From: Prevotella sp. E2-28
GTDB lineage: Bacteria > Bacteroidota > Bacteroidia > Bacteroidales > Bacteroidaceae
DNA: 64,000 nt
NCBI RefSeq assembly: GCF_022024055.1
Contig: NZ_CP091788.1
Coordinates: forward strand, 1-64,000
Direction: 5' to 3'
Positions 1 through 7,965 of the stretch are shown here, piece after piece. A program made the translations under genes and the position numbers. The notes beneath the pieces are model-generated. The model saw only the letters and a program-made list of their open reading frames with translations. It was not told the origin of the DNA and did no database searches. Within the stretch, counting starts at the first letter, position 1, and each line of letters opens with the position of its first letter.

Positions 1-73
1 TATGTTGGCCACTTATGAATTTCTATAGGCTACTTATGACTAAAAACAGGGCGTTTTCGCAAAAATGGCATAG

Positions 74-297
74 ACCTACCATTTTTCAACACAACAAATT
101 AATATACAGACACTTAGATATGGTAGGTCTTACTCTAACACCTACCAAGGACCTAACAAACACCTACCATAAGACCTACCATAATTGTGATTTTTACACT
201 AATTAGATGTATGGTAGGTGTATGGTAGGTCTTTTGGCAACACCTAACATGCGTCCAAGCCTTTATACATCGGGGTTTCAGGCCTGTGATGGTAGGT
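74..297. repeat. Iterated 9-mer array ATGGTAGGT / ACCTACCAT
   Basis: Seven exact copies of one 9-mer lie in 224 bp: plus orientation at 120, 211, 222 and 289, minus orientation at 74, 162 and 174. Near copies sit at 140 (ACCTACCAA) and 242 (ACCTAACAT). Two tight pairs are 11-12 bp apart, about one helical turn, and the pairs at 162-182 and 211-230 face each other as arms of a large inverted repeat. This resembles an iteron array or a multi-site protein-binding region. The gene it belongs to may be left of the window. The stretch 298-471 holds nothing else recognisable. Confidence 0.75.
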
Positions 298-471
298 AGT
301 TAGGTGTTTTTCGTCAATCGTCAACTAATCTTAGGGTTTAGACATACTGACAATCAACACAAATTTGGAAACTTCAAATAGACCACATTGATGGAAAGAC
401 TGTGATAAAAAATTAGGTAAAGTGTAAAAATAACCAAAAAAACGAATAAAAACTTGCACATTTACCCCCTG

Positions 472-483
472 TGTGTGCACACA
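472..483. promoter_or_regulatory. Perfect 12-bp palindrome upstream of the acpP promoter
   Basis: TGTGTGCACACA is its own reverse complement and ends 23 bp before the proposed -33 box of acpP. Its position suits an operator for a dimeric regulator of fatty acid synthesis. That role is inference from location; no known regulator site is recognised. Confidence 0.35.
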
Positions 484-506
484 AAGGTCAGTTTTTTAGG
501 AAAAAG

Positions 507-538
507 TTTGCGTAATTGAAAGAAAATGAGTTACTTTG
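507..538 (+). promoter_or_regulatory. Promoter of acpP-fabF-rnc
   Basis: TTTG at 507-510 and TTACTTTG at 531-538 are separated by 20 nt. This matches the Bacteroidetes sigma-ABfr promoter (TTTG, 19-21 nt, TAnnTTTG) with one mismatch in the -7 box. The leader to the acpP start is about 60 nt and rich in A. Confidence 0.6.
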
Positions 539-602
539 CATCCGATTTTCAAAATGATTATCGTAAAAAGATTGAATATTAACATTAAAAAAGAAAAAAA
601 TT

Positions 603-839
603 ATGTCAGAAATTGAAAGCAAAGTAAAGGCTATTATCGTAGACAAACTGGGTGTTGACGAGGCAGAAGTAAAGCCCGAGGCAAGTTTCACCAATGATCT
701 GGGCGCAGATTCACTGGATACCGTTGAGCTCATCATGGAGTTTGAGAAGGAGTTCGGCATTTCTATTCCTGACGATAAGGCAGAGAAGATTGGCACCGTT
801 GCTGATGCTATCGCTTATATCGAAGAGAACGCAAAATAA
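603..839 (+). CDS. acpP: Acyl carrier protein
   Basis: This 78-residue acidic protein is the cytoplasmic carrier of growing acyl chains in type II fatty acid synthesis. The signature [10 protein letters not shown] is present, with Ser37 as the site for 4'-phosphopantetheine attachment, followed by the acidic recognition helix. Its length is normal for the family. It starts at an ATG after an A-rich stretch and is followed 105 bp later by fabF, the usual partner. The opposite-strand reading frame over it is a shadow. Confidence 0.98.
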   Translation: MSEIESKVKAIIVDKLGVDEAEVKPEASFTNDLGADSLDTVELIMEFEKEFGISIPDDKAEKIGTVADAIAYIEENAK

Positions 840-847
840 ATTATTCA

Positions 848-938
848 GAATTGAAGGATTGAAGAATTGAAGAATGGAAGTTCAGGCTTCATCCTGGATT
901 CGTTCTTCAATTTTTCAATTTTTTAATTTTTCAATTTT
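848..938. repeat. Inverted pair of short tandem repeats between acpP and fabF
   Basis: The left arm (848-880) repeats a GAATTGAA-like 8-mer and the right arm (902-938) repeats its complement TTCAATTT. The arms can pair over roughly 25 bp around a loop near 881-901, so the acpP-fabF transcript would carry a large hairpin. It has no clean T-run end of a classical terminator and more likely adjusts the acpP to fabF transcript ratio or stability, which is inference. It belongs to the short-tandem-repeat family seen at many gene junctions here. Confidence 0.6.
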
Positions 939-944
939 AAGCTT

Positions 945-2207
945 ATGGAATTAAAAAGAGTGGTTGTGACAGGCCTTGGCGCAGTCACCCCTGTGGGAAA
1001 CACACCCGACGAAATGTGGAAGAACCTCCTTGCAGGAGTTAGTGGCGCAGCCCCTATCACATCTTTCGATACAACCAACTTCAAGACCAAGTTTGCTTGT
1101 GAGGTAAAGAACCTCAACATAAACGACTTCCTCGATCGCAAGGAGGCTCGCAAGATGGACCGCTACACACAGTTGGCCCTGATTGCTGCTAAGCAGGCTG
1201 TTGAGGATAGCCAGATGGATTTAGAGACCACAGATAAGAACCGCATCGGCGTTGTGTTCGGTGTAGGTATCGGTGGTATTAAGACTTTCGAGGACGAGAT
1301 TACCTATTATGGTGTTCATCGTGCTGATGGTCCTAAGTTCAATCCTTTCTTCATTCCTAAGATGATTGCCGACATCGCAGCCGGACAGATTTCTATCATG
1401 TACGGCTTCCATGGTCCCAACTATATTACTTCTTCTGCTTGCGCTTCTTCAAGCAACGCACTAGCTGATGCCTTCAACCTGATTCGTCTGGGCAAGGCTA
1501 ACGCTATCGTAGCTGGTGGTGCCGAGGCTGCTATCTGCGAGAGCGGTGTTGGCGGTTTCAACGCTATGCACGCCCTCTCTACCCGCAACGACGAGCCCGA
1601 GAAGGCCAGCCGTCCTTTCAGCGCTAGCCGCGATGGATTCATCATGGCCGAGGGTGCTGGTTGCTTGATTCTTGAGGAACTGGAGCACGCTAAGGCTCGT
1701 GGTGCCAAGATCTATGCTGAGATGGTTGGTGCTGGCATGAGTGCTGATGCTCACCACATCACAGCCTCTCATCCTGAGGGTCTGGGTGCTAAGCTGGTGA
1801 TGCAGAATGCCCTTGAGGATGCTGGTATGAAGCCCGAGGATATCGACTATATCAACGTACACGGTACTTCTACCCACGTTGGTGATATCTCTGAGGCAAA
1901 GGCTATCAAGGAAGTATTTGGCGATGCAGCTTACAAGCTCAATATCTCGTCAACAAAATCTATGACTGGTCACCTGCTGGGTGCTGCTGGTGCTGTAGAG
2001 GCTATGGCCACTGTACTGGCTGTTCAGAACGACATCGTTCCTCCCACCATTAACCACGAGGATGGCGACGAAGATCCTGAGATTGACTACAACCTCAACT
2101 TCACCTTCAACAAGGCACAGAAGCGCACCGTGCGTGCCGGCCTGAGCAACACGTTCGGCTTTGGTGGTCACAACGCTTGTGTGGTATTTAAAAAGTATGA
2201 GGCTTAA
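945..2207 (+). CDS. fabF: Beta-ketoacyl-ACP synthase II
   Basis: This 420-residue condensing enzyme extends acyl-ACP with malonyl-ACP in fatty acid synthesis. The thiolase-fold Cys-His-His triad is complete: Cys166 in SSACASSSNA, His306 in VHGTST and His343 in TGHLLGAAG. Length and the GFGGHN near the C-terminus fit FabF rather than FabB or FabH. It follows acpP and overlaps the proposed rnc start by 11 bp, so the three genes are probably one transcript. Confidence 0.97.
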   Translation: MELKRVVVTGLGAVTPVGNTPDEMWKNLLAGVSGAAPITSFDTTNFKTKFACEVKNLNINDFLDRKEARKMDRYTQLALIAAKQAVEDSQMDLETTDKNRIGVVFGVGIGGIKTFEDEITYYGVHRADGPKFNPFFIPKMIADIAAGQISIMYGFHGPNYITSSACASSSNALADAFNLIRLGKANAIVAGGAEAAICESGVGGFNAMHALSTRNDEPEKASRPFSASRDGFIMAEGAGCLILEELEHAKARGAKIYAEMVGAGMSADAHHITASHPEGLGAKLVMQNALEDAGMKPEDIDYINVHGTSTHVGDISEAKAIKEVFGDAAYKLNISSTKSMTGHLLGAAGAVEAMATVLAVQNDIVPPTINHEDGDEDPEIDYNLNFTFNKAQKRTVRAGLSNTFGFGGHNACVVFKKYEA

Positions 2208-3192
2208 CGATATCATTGACCGTATAAAGCTCCCTTTCCGCAAGGAGAAGGAGCTTTTTTCTTCTCTTCACGCCATCATCGGCTTCTATCCCCACGACAT
2301 TAAATATTATAAGATTGCGCTGACCCATAAGAGTAGCGGACAGCGTAATGACAAGGGGCGCCCCCTGAATAATGAGCGACTGGAATTCCTGGGCGATGCC
2401 CTGCTTGATGCTGTGGTGGGACATATTGTGTTCGAGCATTTCGAAAACAAGCGTGAAGGTTTTCTTACCAACACCCGTTCTAAGCTGGTGAGTCGCGAGA
2501 CACTGGGAAAACTGGCGCAGGAGATGGGGCTCACCGAACTGATTCAGAGCAACACCTCTAAGCGTTCGCACAACAGTTATATGGCTGGTAATGCCTTTGA
2601 GGCACTTGTTGGCGCCATCTATCTGGATCAGGGCTATGATGCCGTGATGCGCTTTATGAAGAAACGTATCCTGGCCCAGATGGTGAATATCGACAAGGTG
2701 GCCTATAAGGAGGTGAACTTCAAGTCGAAACTCTTGGAGTGGACACAGAAGAACCGCGTGAAGATGACGTTCGAGAGCGTAGAGGAAGATAAGGATAAAG
2801 AGGGATCTCCCGTCTTTGGATTCTTGGTTAAGATAGAAGGCGTAGAAGGTGGAAAGGGCAAAGGCTACTCCAAGAAGGAAGCGCAACAGGCAGCCTCACA
2901 AGAGACTCTGCAGCGCCTCCGTCGCGAGCCGCAGTTCATTGATGCCATCTTCCAGGCTAAGTCTGAGCGTACCAAGATGGAAGAGGAGCCCACCGCTATT
3001 GCACCTGATCTGGAGAAGGAGAAGGAGTTTATCATTAAATCGGAGGATCAAGAGAGCCCAGAAATTCCAGAAAATCTGGAAATTCCAGAGAATACTGATG
3101 AGTTCGATCTCTCTGACATCACCCATCAGCCTAAAGAGCTTTCTCGCGAAGAAATCATAGCTGCTGCCGAGGCCGCAGCTTACGAGTCATAA
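2197..3192 (+). CDS. rnc: Ribonuclease III with acidic C-terminal tail
   Basis: This double-strand-specific endoribonuclease processes rRNA and mRNA. The signature NERLEFLGDA lies at about residues 59-68, and a second conserved helix (FEALVGAIYLD) at about 136-147. A double-stranded RNA-binding domain spans about 175-245. The ATG at 2197 is preferred because the longer frame would begin with TTG deep inside fabF. After the binding domain comes an unusual tail of about 85 residues rich in Glu and Pro, including a short repeat around IPENLEIPEN. The tail is longer than in typical RNase III and its role is unknown. Confidence 0.94.
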   Translation: MRLNDIIDRIKLPFRKEKELFSSLHAIIGFYPHDIKYYKIALTHKSSGQRNDKGRPLNNERLEFLGDALLDAVVGHIVFEHFENKREGFLTNTRSKLVSRETLGKLAQEMGLTELIQSNTSKRSHNSYMAGNAFEALVGAIYLDQGYDAVMRFMKKRILAQMVNIDKVAYKEVNFKSKLLEWTQKNRVKMTFESVEEDKDKEGSPVFGFLVKIEGVEGGKGKGYSKKEAQQAASQETLQRLRREPQFIDAIFQAKSERTKMEEEPTAIAPDLEKEKEFIIKSEDQESPEIPENLEIPENTDEFDLSDITHQPKELSREEIIAAAEAAAYES

Positions 3193-3201
3193 TCATAATC
3201 T

Positions 3202-4386
3202 ATGAAGACAGCAGTCGTCGGTGGAGGTGCGGCAGGATTCTTTCTTGCTATCAATCTCAAGGAGATGTGCCCGCAGATGGACGTTACTATCCTTGAGGCC
3301 TCGCACCACGTACTTGCCAAAGTAAAAATCTCTGGTGGCGGACGCTGTAACTGCACCAATTCCTTTGAGGAAGTGAAAGACCTGCAGAGCGTCTATCCGC
3401 GAGGCCACCGCCTGCTGAAACGCCTCTTTAAGCAGTTTAATAATCGCGATGCCTACGAATGGTTTGAGAATAGAGGCGTGAAGCTTGTTACTCAGGAAGA
3501 CCAGTGCGTCTTTCCGCAGTCGCAGGATTCCCAAACCATCATCAATCTCTTTCTGAGTGAAACCCGTCGTCTGGGCGTTACTATCAAGACTGGCTATCGT
3601 GTGAGCAATCTTGATGAACTCTCCGACTATGACTTCATCGCCATCACCACAGGTGGCATGAATCACTCATCATTTCTTATTTCTCATTTCTCATTTAGCG
3701 ACATCGTCGCGCCCGTTCCTTCCCTCTTCACCTTTAACATTGAGGACAAGGCTCTGCGAGATCTGATGGGCACCGTTATAGAGGCCTCTGCTATGATTCC
3801 AGGCACTAAGATGCGAGCATCAGGCCCATTACTCATTACGCATTGGGGAATGAGTGGCCCATGTATTTTGCGTCTCAGCAGCTATGCTGCGCGTCTGCTT
3901 AGCGAGCACAACTACCAGATGCCGCTCTCTGTCAACTGGACGCAATTAAAGGAAAATGAGGTGCAACAGGAATTGGCATCTTTCTGCCGACAGTACGCAC
4001 AGAAACAATTACCCTCTATGCGGCCTTTCGAGCTGCCTCAGCGCCTGTGGAACTACCTCCTGGAGAAATCCCTGCAAGGACGTGCTCACGCCCCTTGGGG
4101 TAGCCTCAATCAAAAGGAGTTGAACCGATTGACCAATATCCTTACTAACGATACCTATCAGATAGCCGGTCGTGCGCCTTTCAAGGACGAGTTTGTGACC
4201 TGTGGTGGCATCTCCCTTTCGGCTGTCAATCCCTCTACGCTCGAAAGTCGTGAGCATCCTCACCTTTATTTCGCTGGCGAGGTGCTCGATATTGATGGTG
4301 TGACTGGTGGTTTTAATTTCCAAGCCGCCTGGACTACAGCTTATGCCGTAGCTACAGCTATCACCGCTGCACAAAAAACTATATGA
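3202..4386 (+). CDS. NAD(P)/FAD-dependent oxidoreductase, HI0933/YhiN family
   Basis: This 394-residue flavoprotein begins with the dinucleotide-binding motif GGGAAG and has the family motifs KISGGGRCNCTN near residue 50 and a C-terminal VTGGFNFQAAWTTA. The substrate of the family is not established, although members are widespread. Near residue 155 the segment SSFLISHFSF is encoded by a tandem TTCTCAT repeat (about 3666-3697), where relatives have ordinary sequence, so a short repeat has replaced part of the gene in frame. The next gene downstream is a decayed tcdA. Confidence 0.88.
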   Translation: MKTAVVGGGAAGFFLAINLKEMCPQMDVTILEASHHVLAKVKISGGGRCNCTNSFEEVKDLQSVYPRGHRLLKRLFKQFNNRDAYEWFENRGVKLVTQEDQCVFPQSQDSQTIINLFLSETRRLGVTIKTGYRVSNLDELSDYDFIAITTGGMNHSSFLISHFSFSDIVAPVPSLFTFNIEDKALRDLMGTVIEASAMIPGTKMRASGPLLITHWGMSGPCILRLSSYAARLLSEHNYQMPLSVNWTQLKENEVQQELASFCRQYAQKQLPSMRPFELPQRLWNYLLEKSLQGRAHAPWGSLNQKELNRLTNILTNDTYQIAGRAPFKDEFVTCGGISLSAVNPSTLESREHPHLYFAGEVLDIDGVTGGFNFQAAWTTAYAVATAITAAQKTI

Positions 4387-4404
4387 TAAGAAGAAAAAAC
4401 TGCA

Positions 4405-5081
4405 GAGAGTTTGGTGAGAAGCGGCATCAAGCAGTTGACTATTGTAGATTCAGACCGTGTGTGCATCACTAATATCAATCGTCAGCTGATGGCAACGACG
4501 AAGACCGTGGGACAGGTGAAGTCGCAGAAGCACTCAAAGAGCGTTTACTCACCATAAACCCAGGGGCTGAGATTACAGCGCTTCAGCAAATTTTCAATGA
4601 GGAGACAGCTGAGAGTTTCAACCTCAGCAGTTACGACTATATCATTGACGCCATCGACTCGCTAAAGGATAAAGCACTTCTGATTCTTATGGCCTGCCGT
4701 ACAAATGCTAAATTCTTTTCATCGATGGGTGCTGCCCTAAAGCTCGACCCTACACGTATCAAGGTGACAGAGTTCTGGAAAGTACAAGGCGATCCGTTGG
4801 CACGTGCCTTAAGAAAGAAATTCAAGTCGCAGAAGCAGTTTCCGAAGCGTAAATTCCAATGTGTCTATAGTGACGAGCTTTTGGAGAATAAAGGCCATAA
4901 TGCTACTTGTGGCACTGAGCAATGTATATGTTCCAAAACGAAAAATGGCCCAGGCGACCCAAGTCTCCTGAACCAAGAAAGCTTATCTACTAAAGCTCAG
5001 ATTAATGGCTCCCTTGTACATATCACCGCCATCTTTGGCTTTACGCTGGCAGGTTTAGTTGTTCAGGATGCCACGAAATAG
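4405..5081 (+). pseudogene. Decayed tcdA-like (ThiF/E1-like) tRNA t6A dehydratase
   Basis: The translation in two frames matches the TcdA/CsdL family, which cyclises t6A37 of tRNA. It begins abruptly at LVRSGIKQLTIVDSD (from 4411), reads through NINRQLMATTKTVGQVK, then loses frame near 4520-4523 and resumes as AEALKERLLTINPGAEI into FGFTLAGLVVQD. About 45 N-terminal residues, including the GxGGVGS ATP-binding motif, are missing, and no start codon serves the first frame. The remaining 130-residue open frame from 4689 is the C-terminal half. Truncation plus frameshift make it a pseudogene. Confidence 0.85.
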
Positions 5082-5104
5082 AGTTTTTCTTTATTCCGTT
5101 ACTA

Positions 5105-6298
5105 TCATTTCTTATTAGTAAACAAGTTCAGGTCAATACTATTGCCCATTGTTTCATAGCCCTTGGCATTGAAATGAAGCCAGTCGTTCTCGAAAAGGAA
5201 CTCCTTCTGCATGGCTTCTGGGTCTTGAGGATTACGCACAGCCTGATCGAAATCTATAACACCATCAAGCAGTTCGGTAGTACGAATCCACTCATTGAGT
5301 GTACTGCGTCCTTTCTCATGGTCTGCAGAATAATAGTTGTTACCCTTGAAGGGAGTAATAGTAGCACCATAAACGCGGATGCCCTTCTGATGAGCCTCAT
5401 CGATAATCTCCTTATAGACATCAATGATACGCTCTGCCGTTTGTACGCCATTCCATGAAGAGCCCAGGTCGTTAACAGCCTCGAAGAGGATAATCCACTT
5501 CACACCTTCCTGACCAAACAAATCACGATGATAACGATCCTTACCTGTGGGGCCTAAGCCTCCACGCAGCACACAGTTGCCACCAATACCCATATTGAGT
5601 ACCCCTACCCTACTTGTAGCTTTATTAGCCAGCAGACGGCGAGAGAGTACATCAGCCCAACGATTCTGCTCATTGGTAGTAGAACCGCGTCCATCAGTAA
5701 TAGAATTACCCAAAATGGCTACGGCGCCGGCTTTCTTTGAAGCCTCAACTTCCAGCGTCTGGATATTATACCAGTGGTCTGTACGGATAGCACCAGTGAA
5801 ATCTGTGGTGTTACCTTCCTTTAGATAAGATGTAGTACGCGAGCCAGGATGTCCGCTAACGCTTGGCGATACGGAACCATAGTGAATAGTGATAGCTACG
5901 TTTTGACGATCCTTGATGGGGAACTTTACGGCATCAGAGGTTATCATACCCTTTGCAGGAATCGTAACAGAGGTCTTACCATCGAAAGTAAGCTGCACGG
6001 TAGAACTTTCATCTATCTCGCTACTACTGCCTGAGGTCTTAGCAATAGAAAGTTCTATGGCCTTAATCTCTGTAGCTTCTGTGCTGAATTCATTAGTGAG
6101 CTTTAAGCGCACCTTTTTACCACCTATAGACACCTGTACAATTTCACGCAGGGAGTTATTGGCCAGTCCTGGTGCCGGCGGATTATTATGACGCTCTACG
6201 AGTTGTGGAGCCGTACCCCATGTACCTACCCAGTGACCACCAGCCAGAGCTACTCCTGCTGAAAGCAAACAAGCGAATATCAATGCTATTTTCTTCAT
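5105..6298 (-). CDS. Secreted SGNH/GDSL-family hydrolase
   Basis: This 397-residue protein has a clear signal peptide (MKKIALIFACLLSAGVALAG), a beta-rich N-terminal region to about residue 185, and an SGNH hydrolase domain. The catalytic Ser199 lies in ILGNSITDGRG, the Gly and Asn blocks follow (GIGGN, FEAVNDLG), and the Asp-His pair is in NDWLHFNAKGY near the end. Enzymes of this kind are usually carbohydrate or lipid esterases acting outside the inner membrane; the substrate cannot be told. A TACCTTTG -7 box lies on the minus strand at 6327-6334. It converges on the tcdA remnant. Confidence 0.88.
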   Translation of the reverse strand: MKKIALIFACLLSAGVALAGGHWVGTWGTAPQLVERHNNPPAPGLANNSLREIVQVSIGGKKVRLKLTNEFSTEATEIKAIELSIAKTSGSSSEIDESSTVQLTFDGKTSVTIPAKGMITSDAVKFPIKDRQNVAITIHYGSVSPSVSGHPGSRTTSYLKEGNTTDFTGAIRTDHWYNIQTLEVEASKKAGAVAILGNSITDGRGSTTNEQNRWADVLSRRLLANKATSRVGVLNMGIGGNCVLRGGLGPTGKDRYHRDLFGQEGVKWIILFEAVNDLGSSWNGVQTAERIIDVYKEIIDEAHQKGIRVYGATITPFKGNNYYSADHEKGRSTLNEWIRTTELLDGVIDFDQAVRNPQDPEAMQKEFLFENDWLHFNAKGYETMGNSIDLNLFTNKK

Positions 6299-6420
6299 TT
6301 TGATTTAGTTTTAGGTTGAAACGATGCAAAGGTACTAATTATTTTTTGTATTATAGAATAAATGCCTGAAAAAACTGATAGAATTTGGTAGTTATCATTT
6401 CTCAACTTGGCAAATCTTTG

Positions 6421-6428
6421 TATCTTTG
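6421..6428 (+). promoter_or_regulatory. -7 box of the sulfatase-maturase gene
   Basis: TATCTTTG matches TAnnTTTG exactly and ends only 4 nt before the best ATG (6433). The start of transcription should fall at or beside the start codon, so the mRNA may be leaderless. A -33 box is weak. Confidence 0.6.
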
Positions 6429-6432
6429 CACC

Positions 6433-7668
6433 ATGCAAAGAACGTGTTATTTCAATAAAGTTCCGATGTATATCATGACCAAGACAGTAGGTTCTACCTG
6501 CAACTTGGCCTGCAAATATTGCTACTACCTAGAAAAAGCAAAGCTCTACAACGACCAGCCTCAGCACCTGATGAGCGATAAGACACTGGAGCTCTTTATC
6601 AAACAATATATTGAAAGCCAAACCATGAATGAGGTGCTATTCACCTGGCATGGTGGCGAACCATTACTTCGTCCGATTAGTTTTTATGAACACGTGATGA
6701 AGTTACAGAAACAATATGCTCAGGGGCGACATATTGACAACTGCATACAAACAAACGGAGTGCTTATTAATGATGATTGGGCACGCTTCTTTCACGACAA
6801 CGGATGGCTGGTAGGCGTATCTATTGATGGTCCTGAGGCTGTTCATAATGCTTATCGGAAAAAGCGCAACGGAGAAGGCAGTTTTGCTGAGGTGATGAAA
6901 GGTATTGAGATTCTGAATCGTCATCATGTAGAGTGGAATGCCTTAGCCGTAGTCAATCATCTGAATGCCAACGATCCCTTAGGATTCTATCGTTTCTTCA
7001 AAGAGATAGACTGTCATTATATTCAGTTCACACCTATCGTAGAGAGACTTATAGGTGAAGATTGTCATTTGGCCTCACTGGCCGACGAGGGCGATAGTAC
7101 CATAGCGCCATTCTCAGTTACTCCAGCGCAATGGGGGAATTTTCTGTGTACCCTCTTCGATGAGTGGGTGCGTAATGATGTTGGCGACTACTATGTACAG
7201 CTGTTTGACGCCACGCTTGCTAACTGGGTGGGCGTAGCTCCTGGTGTTTGCTCTATGGCTCGTACCTGCGGACATGCAGGAGTGATAGAGTTTAATGGTG
7301 ATGTATATTCCTGCGACCACTTCGTGTTTCCTCAATACAAACTAGGTAATATACATCAGCAAACACTCGTAGAGATGATGTATGGCGATAAGCAATATGC
7401 CTTTGGCGAAGCTAAGTTTAGTAGTCTTCCACATCAATGCAAACAATGTAAGTGGCTTTTTGCCTGCAATGGTGAATGTCCTAAGAATCGCTTTGCCACT
7501 ACTGCTGATGGTGAGCGTGGCCTGAACTATCTTTGTGAGGGTTATCACCAATTCTTTGAACATGTGGCTCCTTATATGGATTATATGAAGAATAAACTCG
7601 ACAAGCAACAGCCGCCTGCTGATATCGTAGAGGACCTCCGCTCTGGACTTTTTATTATAAACAAATGA
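6433..7668 (+). CDS. Anaerobic sulfatase-maturating enzyme (radical SAM/SPASM)
   Basis: The protein (411 residues from 6433) is a radical SAM enzyme that converts an active-site Cys or Ser of sulfatases to formylglycine. The CxxxCxxC cluster motif is CNLACKYCYY, followed by FTWHGGEPLLRP, TNGVLI and SIDGPEA. A SPASM region follows with Cys-rich blocks CSMARTCGHAG, SCDHFVF and CKQCKWLFACNGECPKNRF, binding two further Fe-S clusters. It is close to Bacteroides anSME throughout as recalled. No sulfatase lies in the window, so it would act on distant gene products. A later in-frame ATG at 6466 is a less likely start. Confidence 0.93.
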   Translation: MQRTCYFNKVPMYIMTKTVGSTCNLACKYCYYLEKAKLYNDQPQHLMSDKTLELFIKQYIESQTMNEVLFTWHGGEPLLRPISFYEHVMKLQKQYAQGRHIDNCIQTNGVLINDDWARFFHDNGWLVGVSIDGPEAVHNAYRKKRNGEGSFAEVMKGIEILNRHHVEWNALAVVNHLNANDPLGFYRFFKEIDCHYIQFTPIVERLIGEDCHLASLADEGDSTIAPFSVTPAQWGNFLCTLFDEWVRNDVGDYYVQLFDATLANWVGVAPGVCSMARTCGHAGVIEFNGDVYSCDHFVFPQYKLGNIHQQTLVEMMYGDKQYAFGEAKFSSLPHQCKQCKWLFACNGECPKNRFATTADGERGLNYLCEGYHQFFEHVAPYMDYMKNKLDKQQPPADIVEDLRSGLFIINK

Positions 7669-7670
7669 AA

Positions 7671-7703
7671 GACCGCCACCCTTGCGGGTAGCGGCCTTTT
7701 CTA
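7671..7703 (+). terminator. Terminator after the sulfatase maturase
   Basis: GACCGCCACCC and GGGTAGCGGCC form an 11-bp stem with two mismatches and a short loop, followed by TTTTCTATTT. It also lies just beyond the stop of the converging small peptide gene, so it may serve both strands. Confidence 0.75.
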
Positions 7704-7704
7704 T

Positions 7705-7887
7705 TTAAGGGTTATTCTCCTCGTTTTCTTCATCATCCCAAATGTTGTAACGACGAGATTCAACCTCACCTGCATCTATAGGGGTTGCATCTGGATCTGC
7801 TGTGACAGCAGGATTAGAGGCAGCAATTATTGTAGCTAATTTCACTTTTATCACCTTTGTTTCAGGTGCGTCATATATCTTTTTCAT
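7705..7887 (-). CDS. Small acidic peptide of unknown function, MKKIYxAPE type
   Basis: This 60-residue protein begins MKKIYDAPETKV and ends with a basic-aromatic-acidic tail, SRRYNIWDDEENEENNP. It has no cysteine and no clear membrane helix, although a short hydrophobic stretch (ATIIAAS) lies in the middle. Similar short proteins with an MKK.Y..P start and a WDDE-like end are familiar from Prevotella genomes, but no function is known to me. It starts 78 nt after the large secreted repeat protein on the same strand, with no promoter seen between, so the two are probably co-transcribed. The strong start and the conserved-looking ends argue for a real gene. Confidence 0.6.
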   Translation of the reverse strand: MKKIYDAPETKVIKVKLATIIAASNPAVTADPDATPIDAGEVESRRYNIWDDEENEENNP

Positions 7888-7965
7888 TGTTCTTTGCTTT
7901 TAATTATTCATAAATCTCTTTTTTTTACTTGGCTTTGCCGATTGGCTCGTCCTAAAATCAGAGAA

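Noticed and set aside
74..297. The ATGGTAGGT array as a CRISPR array
   Set aside because: The unit is only 9 bp, the spacing is irregular, and copies occur on both strands; no cas genes are present.
7705..7887. The small peptide as a RiPP precursor for the radical SAM enzyme at 6433
   Set aside because: The peptide lacks cysteine and a double-Gly leader, the genes converge, and the enzyme has all the marks of a sulfatase maturase.
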